A DNA stretch of 17,597 nucleotides from an uncultured beta proteobacterium (GTDB lineage Bacteria > Pseudomonadota > Gammaproteobacteria > Burkholderiales > Burkholderiaceae_C), in assembly GCA_903927495.1 (NCBI GenBank), contig CAIYNH010000508.1, positions 1-17,597 on the forward strand, given 5' to 3'. Under the pieces are notes generated by a model. The model saw only the letters and a list, made by a program, of their open reading frames with translations, did not search any database and was not told where the DNA came from. Made by a program: the position numbers and the translations under genes. This document shows positions 7,691-14,559 of this stretch, piece by piece. Position 1 is the stretch's first letter, and the number at the start of each line of letters is the position of its first letter.

Positions 7691-8053
7691 TCAGATCAAT
7701 TTGGACAGCGTTTCAGCAGCACGCTTGATATCCAGAAAAATCAGTCCCAGTTTGGCATTGGACTTGGCCAGCACGGTCAATACAGCCTCAGGTCCTGCCG
7801 AACTCATGATCACATAGCCACGCTCACCCTGAATCAAAACCCGTTCCAGTTTGCCACGTGCCAATTCGCGCGCTGTACGCTCGCCCAGTGAGAGCAAAGC
7901 CGCAGACATGGCACCGATACGATCCTCATCCATGCCGTGCGGCAAAGCAGAGGCAATCATCAGGCCATCGGTCGAGATCAAGGCAGAAGCCTCGATATCC
8001 GCGGTCGATCCATTCAGATCTTCCAGCGACTGTTGAAACATATCCGTTCGCAT
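7691..8053 (-). CDS. Roadblock/LC7 (MglB-like) protein
   Basis: The first gene of the operon encodes a 120-residue single-domain roadblock/LC7 protein. The fold order is clear: N-terminal helix FQQSLEDLNG, strands EASALISTDGLMIASALP, helix DRIGAMSAALLSLGERTAREL, strands LERVLIQGERGYVIMSSAG and AVLTVLAKS, and a closing helix DIKRAAETLSKL. In Myxococcus xanthus the homologous MglB is a GTPase-activating partner of the Ras-like MglA; no GTPase is present in this window. I chose ATG 8053 because TAGGAG (8065-8060, read on the - strand) lies six bases ahead; the TTG two codons earlier would abut the ribosome site. A small hairpin sits immediately upstream of that site, and 130 bases separate this gene from the nitroreductase. 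Confidence 0.88.
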   Translation of the reverse strand: MRTDMFQQSLEDLNGSTADIEASALISTDGLMIASALPHGMDEDRIGAMSAALLSLGERTARELARGKLERVLIQGERGYVIMSSAGPEAVLTVLAKSNAKLGLIFLDIKRAAETLSKLI

Positions 8054-8059
8054 TGACAA

Positions 8060-8081
8060 CTCCTAGCCTGCAGACTACAGG
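8060..8081 (-). promoter_or_regulatory. Ribosome site and adjacent hairpin ahead of the roadblock operon
   Basis: On the - strand the sequence CCTGTAGTCTGCAGG (8081-8067) can form a 6-bp hairpin with one G-T pair and a three-base loop. It is followed directly by CTAGGAG, the ribosome site (8066-8060 region), then the ATG at 8053. Upstream a weak TTGTCA, 17 bases, AATTGT pair may be the promoter. The short stem could modulate ribosome access, but it is short and could be chance. The rest of the 8082-8183 gap shows only direct repeats of TTGACA/TTTGACA type. Confidence 0.3.
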
Positions 8082-8183
8082 ACAATTAAATTTTTCAGTT
8101 GATTTGACAATTTTGACACGTAACTGTCGCTTTCCCTTGGCCTAAATCGCAGCAGGCAAAAGTCCATCCCCATATCACTTGCG

Positions 8184-8909
8184 TCAAGCGCACCAATGGA
8201 CAAATTCATCAATACCGACCCTTGGGGTGTGCAAGGTGTTGACCTTGTCACTCTCATCAGCAAAACCCATTGCCATGCCACACACCAGCACCTCGCCAGG
8301 ACCGGCTCCAATGTGCGGCAAAATGATCTTGGAAAATCCATTCCATGCGGCCTGCGGGCAGGTATGCAAACCGCGCGCCCGAGCAGCCACCATGATGCTT
8401 TGCAGAAACATTCCGTAGTCCAGCAGCGAACCACGCCCCATGACCTTGTCAATGGTGAACATCAGCCCGACTGGTGCGTCAAAAAATCGAAAATTCCGCT
8501 GATGCTGCACATGCATTTTGTCTTTGTCGGCCTTGCCAATACCCATCAAGTTGTACAAACTCCAACCATTCTCACGACGTCGGTCTATGTAGGGGCTGAC
8601 CCATTTTTCCGGATAATAGTCATAGTCCTCCTTATATTCGTCGAGCAATACCGGATTGGCACGCACAGCATCATGGATTGCACAAACTTTGTCGACCAAT
8701 TCGGCCCGGCTATTGCCCTGTAGCACATAAACCTTCCACGGCTGGGTATTGGTACCAGACGGTGCCCTGCTAGCCAATTGCAACACCTCGGCAATGGTTT
8801 GCTGTGGTACTTGCTGTTTTGTGAAGGCACGCACAGACATGCGCGATGTCATAGCTGCGTCGACACTGGCTGGGTTAAATTCTGCTGCTAACGATGTGGT
8901 GTTTGTCAA
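8184..8909 (-). CDS. Nitroreductase-family FMN oxidoreductase
   Basis: A 241-residue cytoplasmic flavoprotein of the nitroreductase superfamily, which binds FMN and uses NAD(P)H to reduce nitro, quinone or similar substrates. The family's early segment appears as TSRMSVRAF, and the phosphate-contacting region as ASRAPSGTNTQPWKVYVL. The later DYGMFLQSIMVAARARGL helix and the near-C-terminal VLVCGMAMGFAD segment also fit. The true substrate is not readable. The start is a TTG at 8909 whose first bases overlap the thioesterase stop (TTGA), with GGAG eight bases upstream; the next in-frame ATG would remove 19 residues. The overlap suggests that the thioesterase and nitroreductase are cotranscribed and translationally coupled. 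Confidence 0.88.
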   Translation of the reverse strand: MTNTTSLAAEFNPASVDAAMTSRMSVRAFTKQQVPQQTIAEVLQLASRAPSGTNTQPWKVYVLQGNSRAELVDKVCAIHDAVRANPVLLDEYKEDYDYYPEKWVSPYIDRRRENGWSLYNLMGIGKADKDKMHVQHQRNFRFFDAPVGLMFTIDKVMGRGSLLDYGMFLQSIMVAARARGLHTCPQAAWNGFSKIILPHIGAGPGEVLVCGMAMGFADESDKVNTLHTPRVGIDEFVHWCA

Positions 8910-9337
8910 ATGAGTTGCTCCAGAACTTTTTTTAGAGGATGGGGTAGTGGCGTTGGTCGTCGGGTTTCGCGATCCACGTACACATGAATAAAATGACCTT
9001 TGGCAGCTGTCAGCGGGGCATCTTGCGCAAACAAACCAAGCTCATAGCGCACGCTGGATTTTCCCAACTGCGCTACACGGATGCCAGCCTCGATAGTTTG
9101 CGGAAACGCCAGCGGAGAAAAATAGTTGCATTGGGTTTCGATCACCAGTCCGATGGTTTGTCCCTGCGCGACATCGAGCACCCCCTGCTCAATCAGATAA
9201 GCGTTCACCGCTGTATCAAACCAGCTGTAGTAAATCACGTTGTTAACGTGGCCATAGGCATCGTTGTCCATCCAGCGGGTGCTGATGGCACGAAACACCC
9301 TGTAGGCGGCGCGCAACTCGGGCTGGGGCTTATTCAT
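8906..9337 (-). CDS. Hotdog-fold acyl-CoA thioesterase (YbgC/4HBT-like)
   Basis: A 143-residue single hotdog-domain enzyme expected to hydrolyse acyl-CoA thioesters in the cytoplasm. The signature is RWMDNDAYGHVNNVIYYSWF (about residues 21-40), where the aspartate and the GHVNN segment form the family active site at the start of the central helix. The following strands, such as TQCNYFSPLAF and SSVRYELGLF, fit the fold. The precise acyl chain is unknown. It is divergent from the phasin gene, with 272 bases between starts, and may be relevant to acyl-CoA supply for PHA, though this is only inference from position. No strong ribosome site is visible ahead of ATG 9337. A TTGACG and TATAAA pair on the - strand has only 14 bases between, so it is a poor promoter. 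Confidence 0.88.
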   Translation of the reverse strand: MNKPQPELRAAYRVFRAISTRWMDNDAYGHVNNVIYYSWFDTAVNAYLIEQGVLDVAQGQTIGLVIETQCNYFSPLAFPQTIEAGIRVAQLGKSSVRYELGLFAQDAPLTAAKGHFIHVYVDRETRRPTPLPHPLKKVLEQLI

Positions 9338-9474
9338 GAATGGGTGTTACAGACGACTTTATAGAAAACATCAGGAGCGTCAATTCTTCTCCCGATCGGT
9401 AGATTGCCAGTGCACTACGTTTTTAACAGATTGTGTTGCTGAAAATACACCTTTTTAGAAACAATTCTCTAAAT

Positions 9475-9489
9475 TGCTGCAATGCAACA
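9475..9489 (+). promoter_or_regulatory. Candidate PhaR-type operator, upstream copy
   Basis: TGCTGCAATGCAACA occurs here and again, with one mismatch, at 9533-9547. The two copies are 58 bases apart and bracket the phasin -10 box. Repressor PhaR of PHA-producing bacteria is known to bind TGC/GCA-rich sites at phasin promoters. The assignment to PhaR is inference from the motif and the downstream gene. Confidence 0.4.
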
Positions 9490-9519
9490 AAAAATATGCA
9501 AGCCATGCCGGGTTAACCC

Positions 9520-9525
9520 TATAAT
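9520..9525 (+). promoter_or_regulatory. Phasin promoter -10 box
   Basis: A consensus TATAAT lies 84 bases before the phasin start. The -35 position (about 9497-9502, TGCAAG) is weak, so activation or an alternative spacing may apply. Predicted transcription begins near 9532, next to the second operator-like repeat. The rest of the 9338-9609 gap contains an imperfect palindrome TTTAGA(N8)TCTAAA at 9454-9473 and otherwise nothing recognisable. Confidence 0.5.
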
Positions 9526-9532
9526 TCATTCA

Positions 9533-9547
9533 TGCTGCACTGCAACA
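9533..9547 (+). promoter_or_regulatory. Candidate PhaR-type operator at the transcription start
   Basis: TGCTGCACTGCAACA matches the upstream copy at 14 of 15 positions and sits at the predicted +1 of the phasin transcript, a classical repressor position. The pairing of one site upstream and one at the start resembles, from memory, the two-site arrangement reported for PhaR at phasin promoters. Confidence 0.4.
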
Positions 9548-9609
9548 TAAACCGAGTTAAACTCAGTTACGGGGCAGATACCTATTTTATTTAACCTTCT
9601 GGAGAAATC

Positions 9610-10155
9610 ATGATGTTGACTGTAGAACAAGTTCTGGCTTCGCAAAAAGCAAACGTTGAAACCCTGCTGGGTCTGACCTCCAAAGCCTTTGAAGGCGTGG
9701 AAAAAATTGTTGAACTCAATCTGTCCGCATCGAAAGCCGCATTGGCTGAGTCTGGCGAGCATGCCAAGGCACTGTTGAGTGTCAAAGACGCGCAAGAATT
9801 GTTGGCCCTGCAATCTGGCGTGCTCCAGCCGTTGGCTGAAAAAACCGCTGCATACAGCCGTCATTTGTATGAAATCGCCACAGGTGCCACCAGCGAGTTC
9901 ACCAAAGCATTTGAAGGTCAAACTGCTGAAGCCCAACAAAAATTTGCTGGTTTTATTGATTCCGCATCGAAAAATGCGCCTGCTGGGTCAGAATCCGCAC
10001 TCGCCGTGATGAAAAGCACCGTGGCCGCAGCGACCAATGCACTTGAATCCGTTCAAAAGGCCGTAAAGCAAGCCACCGATGTGGCCGAAGCTAATTTCAA
10101 CGCAGTCACCAACAGCGCTGCCAACGTGAGCAAGCCTGCTGCCAAAAAACGCTAA
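9610..10155 (+). CDS. phaP: Phasin family protein (PHA granule-associated)
   Basis: Phasins coat polyhydroxyalkanoate granules and control their number and size. This 181-residue protein is almost entirely helical and amphipathic, opens with [20 protein letters not shown], and carries alanine-, lysine- and glutamate-rich repeats typical of the betaproteobacterial phasin family, ending in PAAKKR. The length fits PhaP proteins (about 180-190). The start at 9610 follows GGAGA with a five-base gap; ATG 9613 is an equally possible start one codon later. The upstream region has a TATAAT box flanked by paired TGCTGCA repeats, consistent with PHA-responsive repression. The stop is followed by a long structured untranslated region and a strong terminator. 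Confidence 0.92.
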   Translation: MMLTVEQVLASQKANVETLLGLTSKAFEGVEKIVELNLSASKAALAESGEHAKALLSVKDAQELLALQSGVLQPLAEKTAAYSRHLYEIATGATSEFTKAFEGQTAEAQQKFAGFIDSASKNAPAGSESALAVMKSTVAAATNALESVQKAVKQATDVAEANFNAVTNSAANVSKPAAKKR

Positions 10156-10160
10156 GCAAA

Positions 10161-10349
10161 CGAATTCGCCAAGTATTAGTAAAAACAGTCACATTTAGGT
10201 GACAGACCCTTACGAACAAGGGAAAACCCTGAGATACTTGGCACAAATCGGTTTTACAGAAACTAGCAGTTTCTAAGAGTTGTCTCCTCGGGTCCTTTCG
10301 AAACCTTCAGGTTCAGGGATCCCTTAAGGGCTGGTCGCAAGACCAGCCC
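10161..10349 (+). ncRNA. Candidate structured 3' UTR or sRNA downstream of the phasin gene
   Basis: The 172 bases between the phasin stop and its terminator are unusually rich in pairing potential. A closing stem GCCAAGTAT/ATACTTGGC (10168-10176 with 10234-10242) can extend outward through small loops to 10161-10250. It encloses GTCAC/GTGAC (10188-10192 with 10199-10203) and CCCTT/AAGGG (10207-10211 with 10218-10222). AGGG can alternatively pair with CCCT at 10227-10230, a mutually exclusive hairpin. A 7-bp hairpin AGAAACT/AGTTTCT follows at 10258-10274, then GGGTCC paired with GGATCCC (10290-10295 with 10317-10323), then the terminator. An unpaired TCTCCTC at 10283-10289 resembles an anti-Shine-Dalgarno. 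No independent promoter is evident, so a processed 3' UTR RNA is more likely than a separate gene. It does not match an RNA family that I recognise. Confidence 0.4.
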
Positions 10350-10356
10350 TTTTTTT
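10328..10356 (+). terminator. Rho-independent terminator of the phasin transcript
   Basis: GGGCTGGTC (10328-10336) and GACCAGCCC (10341-10349) form a perfect 9-bp stem with a GCAA tetraloop, followed by seven T residues. It acts on the + strand. The T-run overlaps the stop codon of the convergent DHH gene; on the - strand no T-run follows, so it is not obviously bidirectional. Confidence 0.95.
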
Positions 10357-11269
10357 ATGCCAAAAAGGTGCCGCCAAGCAATTCTGGCAGCCGATCAACT
10401 GACATTTTGAAGCCACAGGCTTGCGCATGTCCGCCACCGCCCATTCTGGCTGCCAAGTCTATGCAATTAAACCCGGGCTTGGAGCGCAAACCACATTTAA
10501 CAATCCCGTTTTTGTCCACCGTCCATAGCAAAGCGAAGGTGCCAGATTTTTTACATAACAAATCACCAACCTGACTATGAAACACACCTGGCGCATTCAC
10601 CATCAAACCTTGTACCCCGTTAAAGCTTACTGGTCTTGCACCTTCTGCTATCAAATCAGACAAATTATTAAACTTTTCGTCCATCGCCTGACCACGACCA
10701 ATGTAGGCAAGCAGTTGACCTGCATCAAAATTCGCAATTTCTTGCCAGCGGGAAAAATCAAACGCTTCCATGTCTAACGCTGCCAGAAAGCCTGCACTTT
10801 GAGGAAACTGCCAAACCCATATGTCCCGGTCTTCAACAAATCGAATCAGTTCAGGTACTGGAAGGTCAGGGTGAAAAAACTCCCATGCCAGTCGGGAGCC
10901 AGACTTTTCCATGTCAAAGTGCACCACACCACAACGGCACACAAAACCAGTTAACTTCTGCGCCGCGCTCAAGTGGTGGTCCAGCATGACCATTTTGGCC
11001 GCACGTTCTTCGATGGCCCGCAAAATGTGATCAGCAAACGAAAAATCAAGAATATAAACAGCTCGCCCGGACAATGCCGGCAAGTCATCCACCGATGTCA
11101 CGTCACCATGGTCGAGTCCTAAGAACTCAGCTTTGCCATCGTAATAGAGCCAGGCTGCCAGAGCTGCGGCAAAACCATCAGGACAATTGCGTCCGTGGTA
11201 CAGGATCAATGGCTGGGGGTCGTTCTTTTCAGGTTGAACACGCAAATTTAATCGAAACATTGAGCTCAT
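10355..11269 (-). CDS. DHH/DHHA1 family phosphoesterase
   Basis: A cytoplasmic metal-dependent phosphoesterase of the DHH superfamily, broadly like NrnB or cyclic-nucleotide phosphodiesterases, of 304 residues. Motif I is YHGRNCPDGF (about residues 24-33), motif II is YILDFSF with D75, motif III is the signature LDHH (96-99), and the C-terminal DHHA1 segment has GGGGHAQACGF (about 277-287). These place two Mn/Mg ions and a nucleotide-like substrate; the actual substrate (nanoRNA, pAp or cyclic dinucleotide) is undetermined. I chose ATG 11269, giving MSSMFRLNLRV; a frame open to 11320 would extend into the degenerate intergenic repeat. No strong ribosome site is visible. It is divergent from the ferredoxin gene and convergent with the phasin terminator. 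Confidence 0.88.
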   Translation of the reverse strand: MSSMFRLNLRVQPEKNDPQPLILYHGRNCPDGFAAALAAWLYYDGKAEFLGLDHGDVTSVDDLPALSGRAVYILDFSFADHILRAIEERAAKMVMLDHHLSAAQKLTGFVCRCGVVHFDMEKSGSRLAWEFFHPDLPVPELIRFVEDRDIWVWQFPQSAGFLAALDMEAFDFSRWQEIANFDAGQLLAYIGRGQAMDEKFNNLSDLIAEGARPVSFNGVQGLMVNAPGVFHSQVGDLLCKKSGTFALLWTVDKNGIVKCGLRSKPGFNCIDLAARMGGGGHAQACGFKMSVDRLPELLGGTFLA

Positions 11270-11299
11270 GTGGACTTTTTTTCTTTCAGTTATTTTGCT

Positions 11300-11351
11300 A
11301 CATATTTTATAGCTATTCATGCGACTCTTGCAAGGCTAAAAGGGTATTTTT
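11300..11351 (+). repeat. Degenerate dispersed intergenic repeat, copy B
   Basis: It follows the shared layout TAGCT (11310-11314), 6 bases, GCGA in place of GCTT, 15 bases, AAGGG, then an A/T-rich tail. It fills most of the 101-base divergent gap between the DHH and ferredoxin genes and is the most diverged of the three copies. It may contribute promoter sequence. Confidence 0.45.
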
Positions 11352-11358
11352 AGCTGCA

Positions 11359-11364
11359 TACAAT
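11359..11364 (+). promoter_or_regulatory. Possible -10 box of a leaderless ferredoxin mRNA
   Basis: TACAAT ends six bases before the ferredoxin ATG, which would place transcription initiation at or next to the start codon. No Shine-Dalgarno sequence is present, which fits a leaderless mRNA. No convincing -35 box is visible at the proper spacing, so this rests on one hexamer. Confidence 0.3.
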
Positions 11365-11370
11365 TGACCC

Positions 11371-11667
11371 ATGAACAGCACGAATGCAAGCCCATTTTTT
11401 ATTGGCCAAACCGAACCCGGAGGTCAGCAGTTTGATGCCTGGAGGCATCAGCCATTGCTCATCTCAATGGAGCAAGGCGGTATTGAATGGCCAAGCTCCT
11501 GTCGCAACGGCACCTGCCGCACTTGCTTTGGTCACTTGGAAAAGGGGCTGGTTCGCTATGAAATCGAGTGGCCCGGCCTAAGTGCCGAAGAAAAGGCACA
11601 AGGGTATGTGCTGCCTTGCGTGGCGCATCCATGTTCACCTGTCAGCCTGCGTTTTGAGGGTTTTTGA
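11371..11667 (+). CDS. Plant-type 2Fe-2S ferredoxin
   Basis: A 98-residue soluble electron carrier. The cluster ligands are clear: C44, C49 and C52 in SSCRNGTCRTCFG (spacing C-x4-C-x2-C), with C83 in VLPC as the usual distant fourth ligand and an additional C88. A single beta-grasp domain fills the protein, with no fused reductase, so it must work with separate partners. The redox partner is unknown; monooxygenases or reductases are typical. There is no ribosome site ahead of ATG 11371, and a TACAAT box lies close by, suggesting a leaderless transcript. Its 3' end overlaps the 3' end of the convergent ylqF by 26 bases. Confidence 0.9.
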   Translation: MNSTNASPFFIGQTEPGGQQFDAWRHQPLLISMEQGGIEWPSSCRNGTCRTCFGHLEKGLVRYEIEWPGLSAEEKAQGYVLPCVAHPCSPVSLRFEGF

Positions 11668-12595
11668 TCTGCTTGAAACGGATCTTGCGATCCAGTTCAA
11701 TCGCTTCTTTTTTGAGTTGCCGTTGGGCATCAATTGTTTGACCCGCTGCCAGCCACAGGGCGAATTCTTCCGGGGTTTCCAAAGTTACACGCCCAAGCAC
11801 CCCTGAGCGAAAGTCGTTAATCGCAATTTCGGCAGACTTTTGCAAATTCACTCTCTGTCCAGCTTGCAAAGCACCGCGTTTGCGACCAATGGCCTCAAGC
11901 AATTCTTCATCTGTCTTGGCCGAAACACCATCGAGTTTGAAGCGAATCTCAAGCAATGCTGGATAGTTAATTTTCAGGTAGTCGAGCAGTTCCAGCGCCA
12001 CTTCCTGTTCGTTAAAAGCATTGCGTCCTATCGCACCGCTGGCTGCCAGGTTGTAGCCCGACTTGGCCACAATGATGCGTGGCCACAGCACGCCTGGGGT
12101 GTCGTACAAATAAAAGTCGTCAGCCAGACTGATGCGCTGCTCCAACTTGGTCACGCCAGCCTCGTCGCCAGTTTTTGCAGCACGCCGGGTCGTCAAGGTG
12201 TTGATCAAGGTGGATTTGCCAACGTTAGGAATACCGCAAATCAGCACCCGCATCGGCTTGACCATGCCACCCCGGTTTGGGGCAAGTTCAAAGCAGGCTT
12301 TGATCAGCGCCTTGGCAGGCATGGCCACACTGGCATCGAGTCCGATAGCACGGGTACCGTTCTGACTGTTGTAATGTGCCAGCCAATGCGCCGTGCGTTG
12401 CGGATCGGCAAGATCCTGCTTGTTCAACACCTTGAGCGTCGGTTTGCCTTGGGTCAACTCAGCCAGCATCGGGTTGGCGCTGGATCCCGGCAGGCGGGCA
12501 TCCAGCAATTCGATCACCACATCAATATTCTTGATGCGTTCGCCAATTGCTTTTTGTGTCAAATGCATGTGCCCCGGAAACCATTGAATCGCCAT
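11642..12595 (-). CDS. ylqF: Ribosome biogenesis GTPase YlqF/RbgA
   Basis: A circularly permuted GTPase that assists late assembly of the large ribosomal subunit. The 317 residues begin with the family hallmark IQWFPGHMHLTQKAI. The G-motif order is permuted: G4 NKQD (58-61), then G1 GIPNVGKST (121-129), a G2-type threonine in GVTK (147-150), and G3 DTPG (165-168). The C-terminal helical domain follows (EVALELLDYLKINYP onwards). The length matches RbgA-type proteins (about 280-320). The start ATG 12595 is two bases after the YhgE gene stop, so it is the last gene of the - strand transcript. The 3' end overlaps the ferredoxin gene convergently, with no terminator between. Confidence 0.93.
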   Translation of the reverse strand: MAIQWFPGHMHLTQKAIGERIKNIDVVIELLDARLPGSSANPMLAELTQGKPTLKVLNKQDLADPQRTAHWLAHYNSQNGTRAIGLDASVAMPAKALIKACFELAPNRGGMVKPMRVLICGIPNVGKSTLINTLTTRRAAKTGDEAGVTKLEQRISLADDFYLYDTPGVLWPRIIVAKSGYNLAASGAIGRNAFNEQEVALELLDYLKINYPALLEIRFKLDGVSAKTDEELLEAIGRKRGALQAGQRVNLQKSAEIAINDFRSGVLGRVTLETPEEFALWLAAGQTIDAQRQLKKEAIELDRKIRFKQIKNPQNAG

Positions 12596-12597
12596 GT

Positions 12598-14544
12598 TTA
12601 CAAGTCCAAAGTCGGACGCAATGCCGATGGTTTAACAAAACGCCAACGCCCAACGTAGCCCGCACATCCCGCAGCCAGCACACCGATCAGGCACACCAGT
12701 TGCAACGGTTGCTGCCAGTTCCCTTCAAAGGCGCCAAACAGACTGGCCTTGATCGCCTTCACCACCCAGGTGATCGGCAAATAGGGGCTGATCTGGGCAA
12801 ACAAGCCACCACTGAGCTCAACCGGCAGCACCCCCCCTGACGAAGACAACTGCACGGCCAGAAGAATCAGCGCCAGCGCCTTGCCCGCATCGCCCAAGGC
12901 GCGCGTCAGGGCAAACACGATCAACAAAAAAGTTACCGATGAAATGCAAAAAACCAGCGCCAAGGCAGCCGGATCGAGCGCCTGCATATTTAAAATAAAT
13001 AGCACAGATAGCCATACCAGTATTGCTTGCAGACCGACGATCCCTAAAGGAAAGAGTATTTTTCCACCCATGCGGGCAAGTGGCGAAAACACTGCAGCGC
13101 GACGTGGCAAGGTTCGCATGTGAATCAGAAACGCTGCCATACTGGCACCCAGCCACAAGGCTCCAGGAATAATATTCGGAGCGAAACCACTGCCATTGTT
13201 TTGCACGTCTGCCACCACTTCCATGGTCGGCTGGACTGAGTTAGCCAGCCCCTGCGCATTTCCATCCATTTTTCTTAAATTGGCGGGCATTGAATTTTCC
13301 AGCAAATCAAGCCCACCCGCCAGATGCTGGGCACCAGCCGTGACCTTTTGTGATCCGGCCTTGAGCGTAACCAAGCCACTGGAAAGGCTCCACGAGCCGC
13401 GCGCGAGTTCGTCCAACTTGCCATCATCAGGTAGCTGGGTCACCATGGACCGCAAGCCGGCATTCATACTGCGCAGACCGGTACTCAGCGTGCCCACACC
13501 CGTACTGAGTTGGGTGGCACCGTCCGCGAGCTTTTGATGCGATGCCCCGGCAGTTTTCAAACCAGTTTCGAGTCCTGTCAGCCCTTCACTCAACTGCTCG
13601 AGCCCTTGGCGAACTTGCGTTGCCACAAACAGGCTGTCGTTGGCCTCGTCCCGAAACCCGTTGACACCGGTCTGCAAGCGCTCTGCTCCCTGGTGCAACT
13701 GATCCAGCGCGCGCCCCATCTCATCATGACCACCAGCCAGGGCCCTGGCCCCATCATGCAACCGAGTCAGTTCTGAATTTCTAGGTCGCTGAGCAAACAT
13801 GGTTTTGAGTCCGGCCCCGAGCTCTTTAACGCCAGCAGTCAACTGGGTCACCGATTGATCAACGCGAAAAGCGCCACCGGCAAGTACATCGACTGCCTTA
13901 CTGGTCTGCTGAGAACCGTCTGCAAGATCTCTCGAACCCAGTCTCAATTGGGCTAAGCCCTCATGCAACTGCTCGAGGCTTCGCTGCGATCCAGCCGCAT
14001 CCGCGAGCACCAGTGCCCAGCGCTGCTCATTGAGGCTTTGATTCACTTCACGCCCTAAATCTTCGGCGAAACGCCGCGCCAGTCCAGCGCTTGGGTAACT
14101 GTTGCCCTCAGATGTGTAGATCACCAATTTACCAGCACCCACCTTGGCACCGGGCACTGCGTTGGAGCTGAAATCGGCTGGAATGATCAGTGCAAAGGCC
14201 AGCAAACCCTGCCGCACTTGCTGACGCACCTGCTCCTCGTTTACAGAATCAATGTAGCCGAAGTTCGGTTTGATTTTCAATTTGGTAGCGACATCCTGAC
14301 CCACATTAAAGGCCTGCTGCCGATACTCAAGCCCCCGATCAAGATTGACAATGGCCACCGGCAAAGCACGGGTATGCGACGCAGGATCCCAGACACTGGC
14401 AAGATAAATCACCACGTACAGTGCCGGAATCAGCACCACCACCGCAGCTGCCAACAGCAATTTCGGATATCGGACAAAAAACTGCGCCTCTGTGCGGGCC
14501 AGCCAACCAACCGCGGTCATGAACGTGCGCAGCCACCCAGTCAT
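12598..14544 (-). CDS. YhgE/Pip-domain ABC-2-type membrane protein
   Basis: A 648-residue integral inner-membrane protein of the YhgE/Pip (phage infection protein) family. The first TM helix is about residues 28-50, ending LYVVIYLASVW, then a soluble domain with LPVAIVNLDRG typical of the family. About residues 190-430 form a long coiled region with recurring L-x-x-G and G-L-x-x-L-x-x-G spacings (for example QLSTGVGTLSTGLRSM), a hallmark of these proteins. About five TM segments at 450-635 make the ABC-2-like permease part. The family includes Lactococcus Pip, the phage c2 receptor, and relates to EsaA of type VII secretion. Its function in Gram-negatives is unclear: envelope export or drug efflux is possible. 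It lies between arfB (15 bases) and ylqF (2 bases) on one strand. No ATPase gene is adjacent. Confidence 0.88.
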   Translation of the reverse strand: MTGWLRTFMTAVGWLARTEAQFFVRYPKLLLAAAVVVLIPALYVVIYLASVWDPASHTRALPVAIVNLDRGLEYRQQAFNVGQDVATKLKIKPNFGYIDSVNEEQVRQQVRQGLLAFALIIPADFSSNAVPGAKVGAGKLVIYTSEGNSYPSAGLARRFAEDLGREVNQSLNEQRWALVLADAAGSQRSLEQLHEGLAQLRLGSRDLADGSQQTSKAVDVLAGGAFRVDQSVTQLTAGVKELGAGLKTMFAQRPRNSELTRLHDGARALAGGHDEMGRALDQLHQGAERLQTGVNGFRDEANDSLFVATQVRQGLEQLSEGLTGLETGLKTAGASHQKLADGATQLSTGVGTLSTGLRSMNAGLRSMVTQLPDDGKLDELARGSWSLSSGLVTLKAGSQKVTAGAQHLAGGLDLLENSMPANLRKMDGNAQGLANSVQPTMEVVADVQNNGSGFAPNIIPGALWLGASMAAFLIHMRTLPRRAAVFSPLARMGGKILFPLGIVGLQAILVWLSVLFILNMQALDPAALALVFCISSVTFLLIVFALTRALGDAGKALALILLAVQLSSSGGVLPVELSGGLFAQISPYLPITWVVKAIKASLFGAFEGNWQQPLQLVCLIGVLAAGCAGYVGRWRFVKPSALRPTLDL

Positions 14545-14559
14545 AATTGACTCCAGGTA

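Noticed and set aside
9358..9383. TTGACG and TATAAA on the - strand as a thioesterase promoter
   Set aside because: The spacer is only 14 bases, too short for a normal sigma-70 promoter.
10201..10242. TPP-riboswitch-like words (ACCC, GAAC, CTGAGA) in the phasin 3' region
   Set aside because: The words occur in the wrong order and spacing for the thi box, the site lies after a gene rather than before one, and no thiamine gene follows.
11840..12658. Open frame of 272 codons on the + strand
   Set aside because: It is antisense to ylqF, whose permuted GTPase motifs are unambiguous, and the encoded sequence shows no domain.
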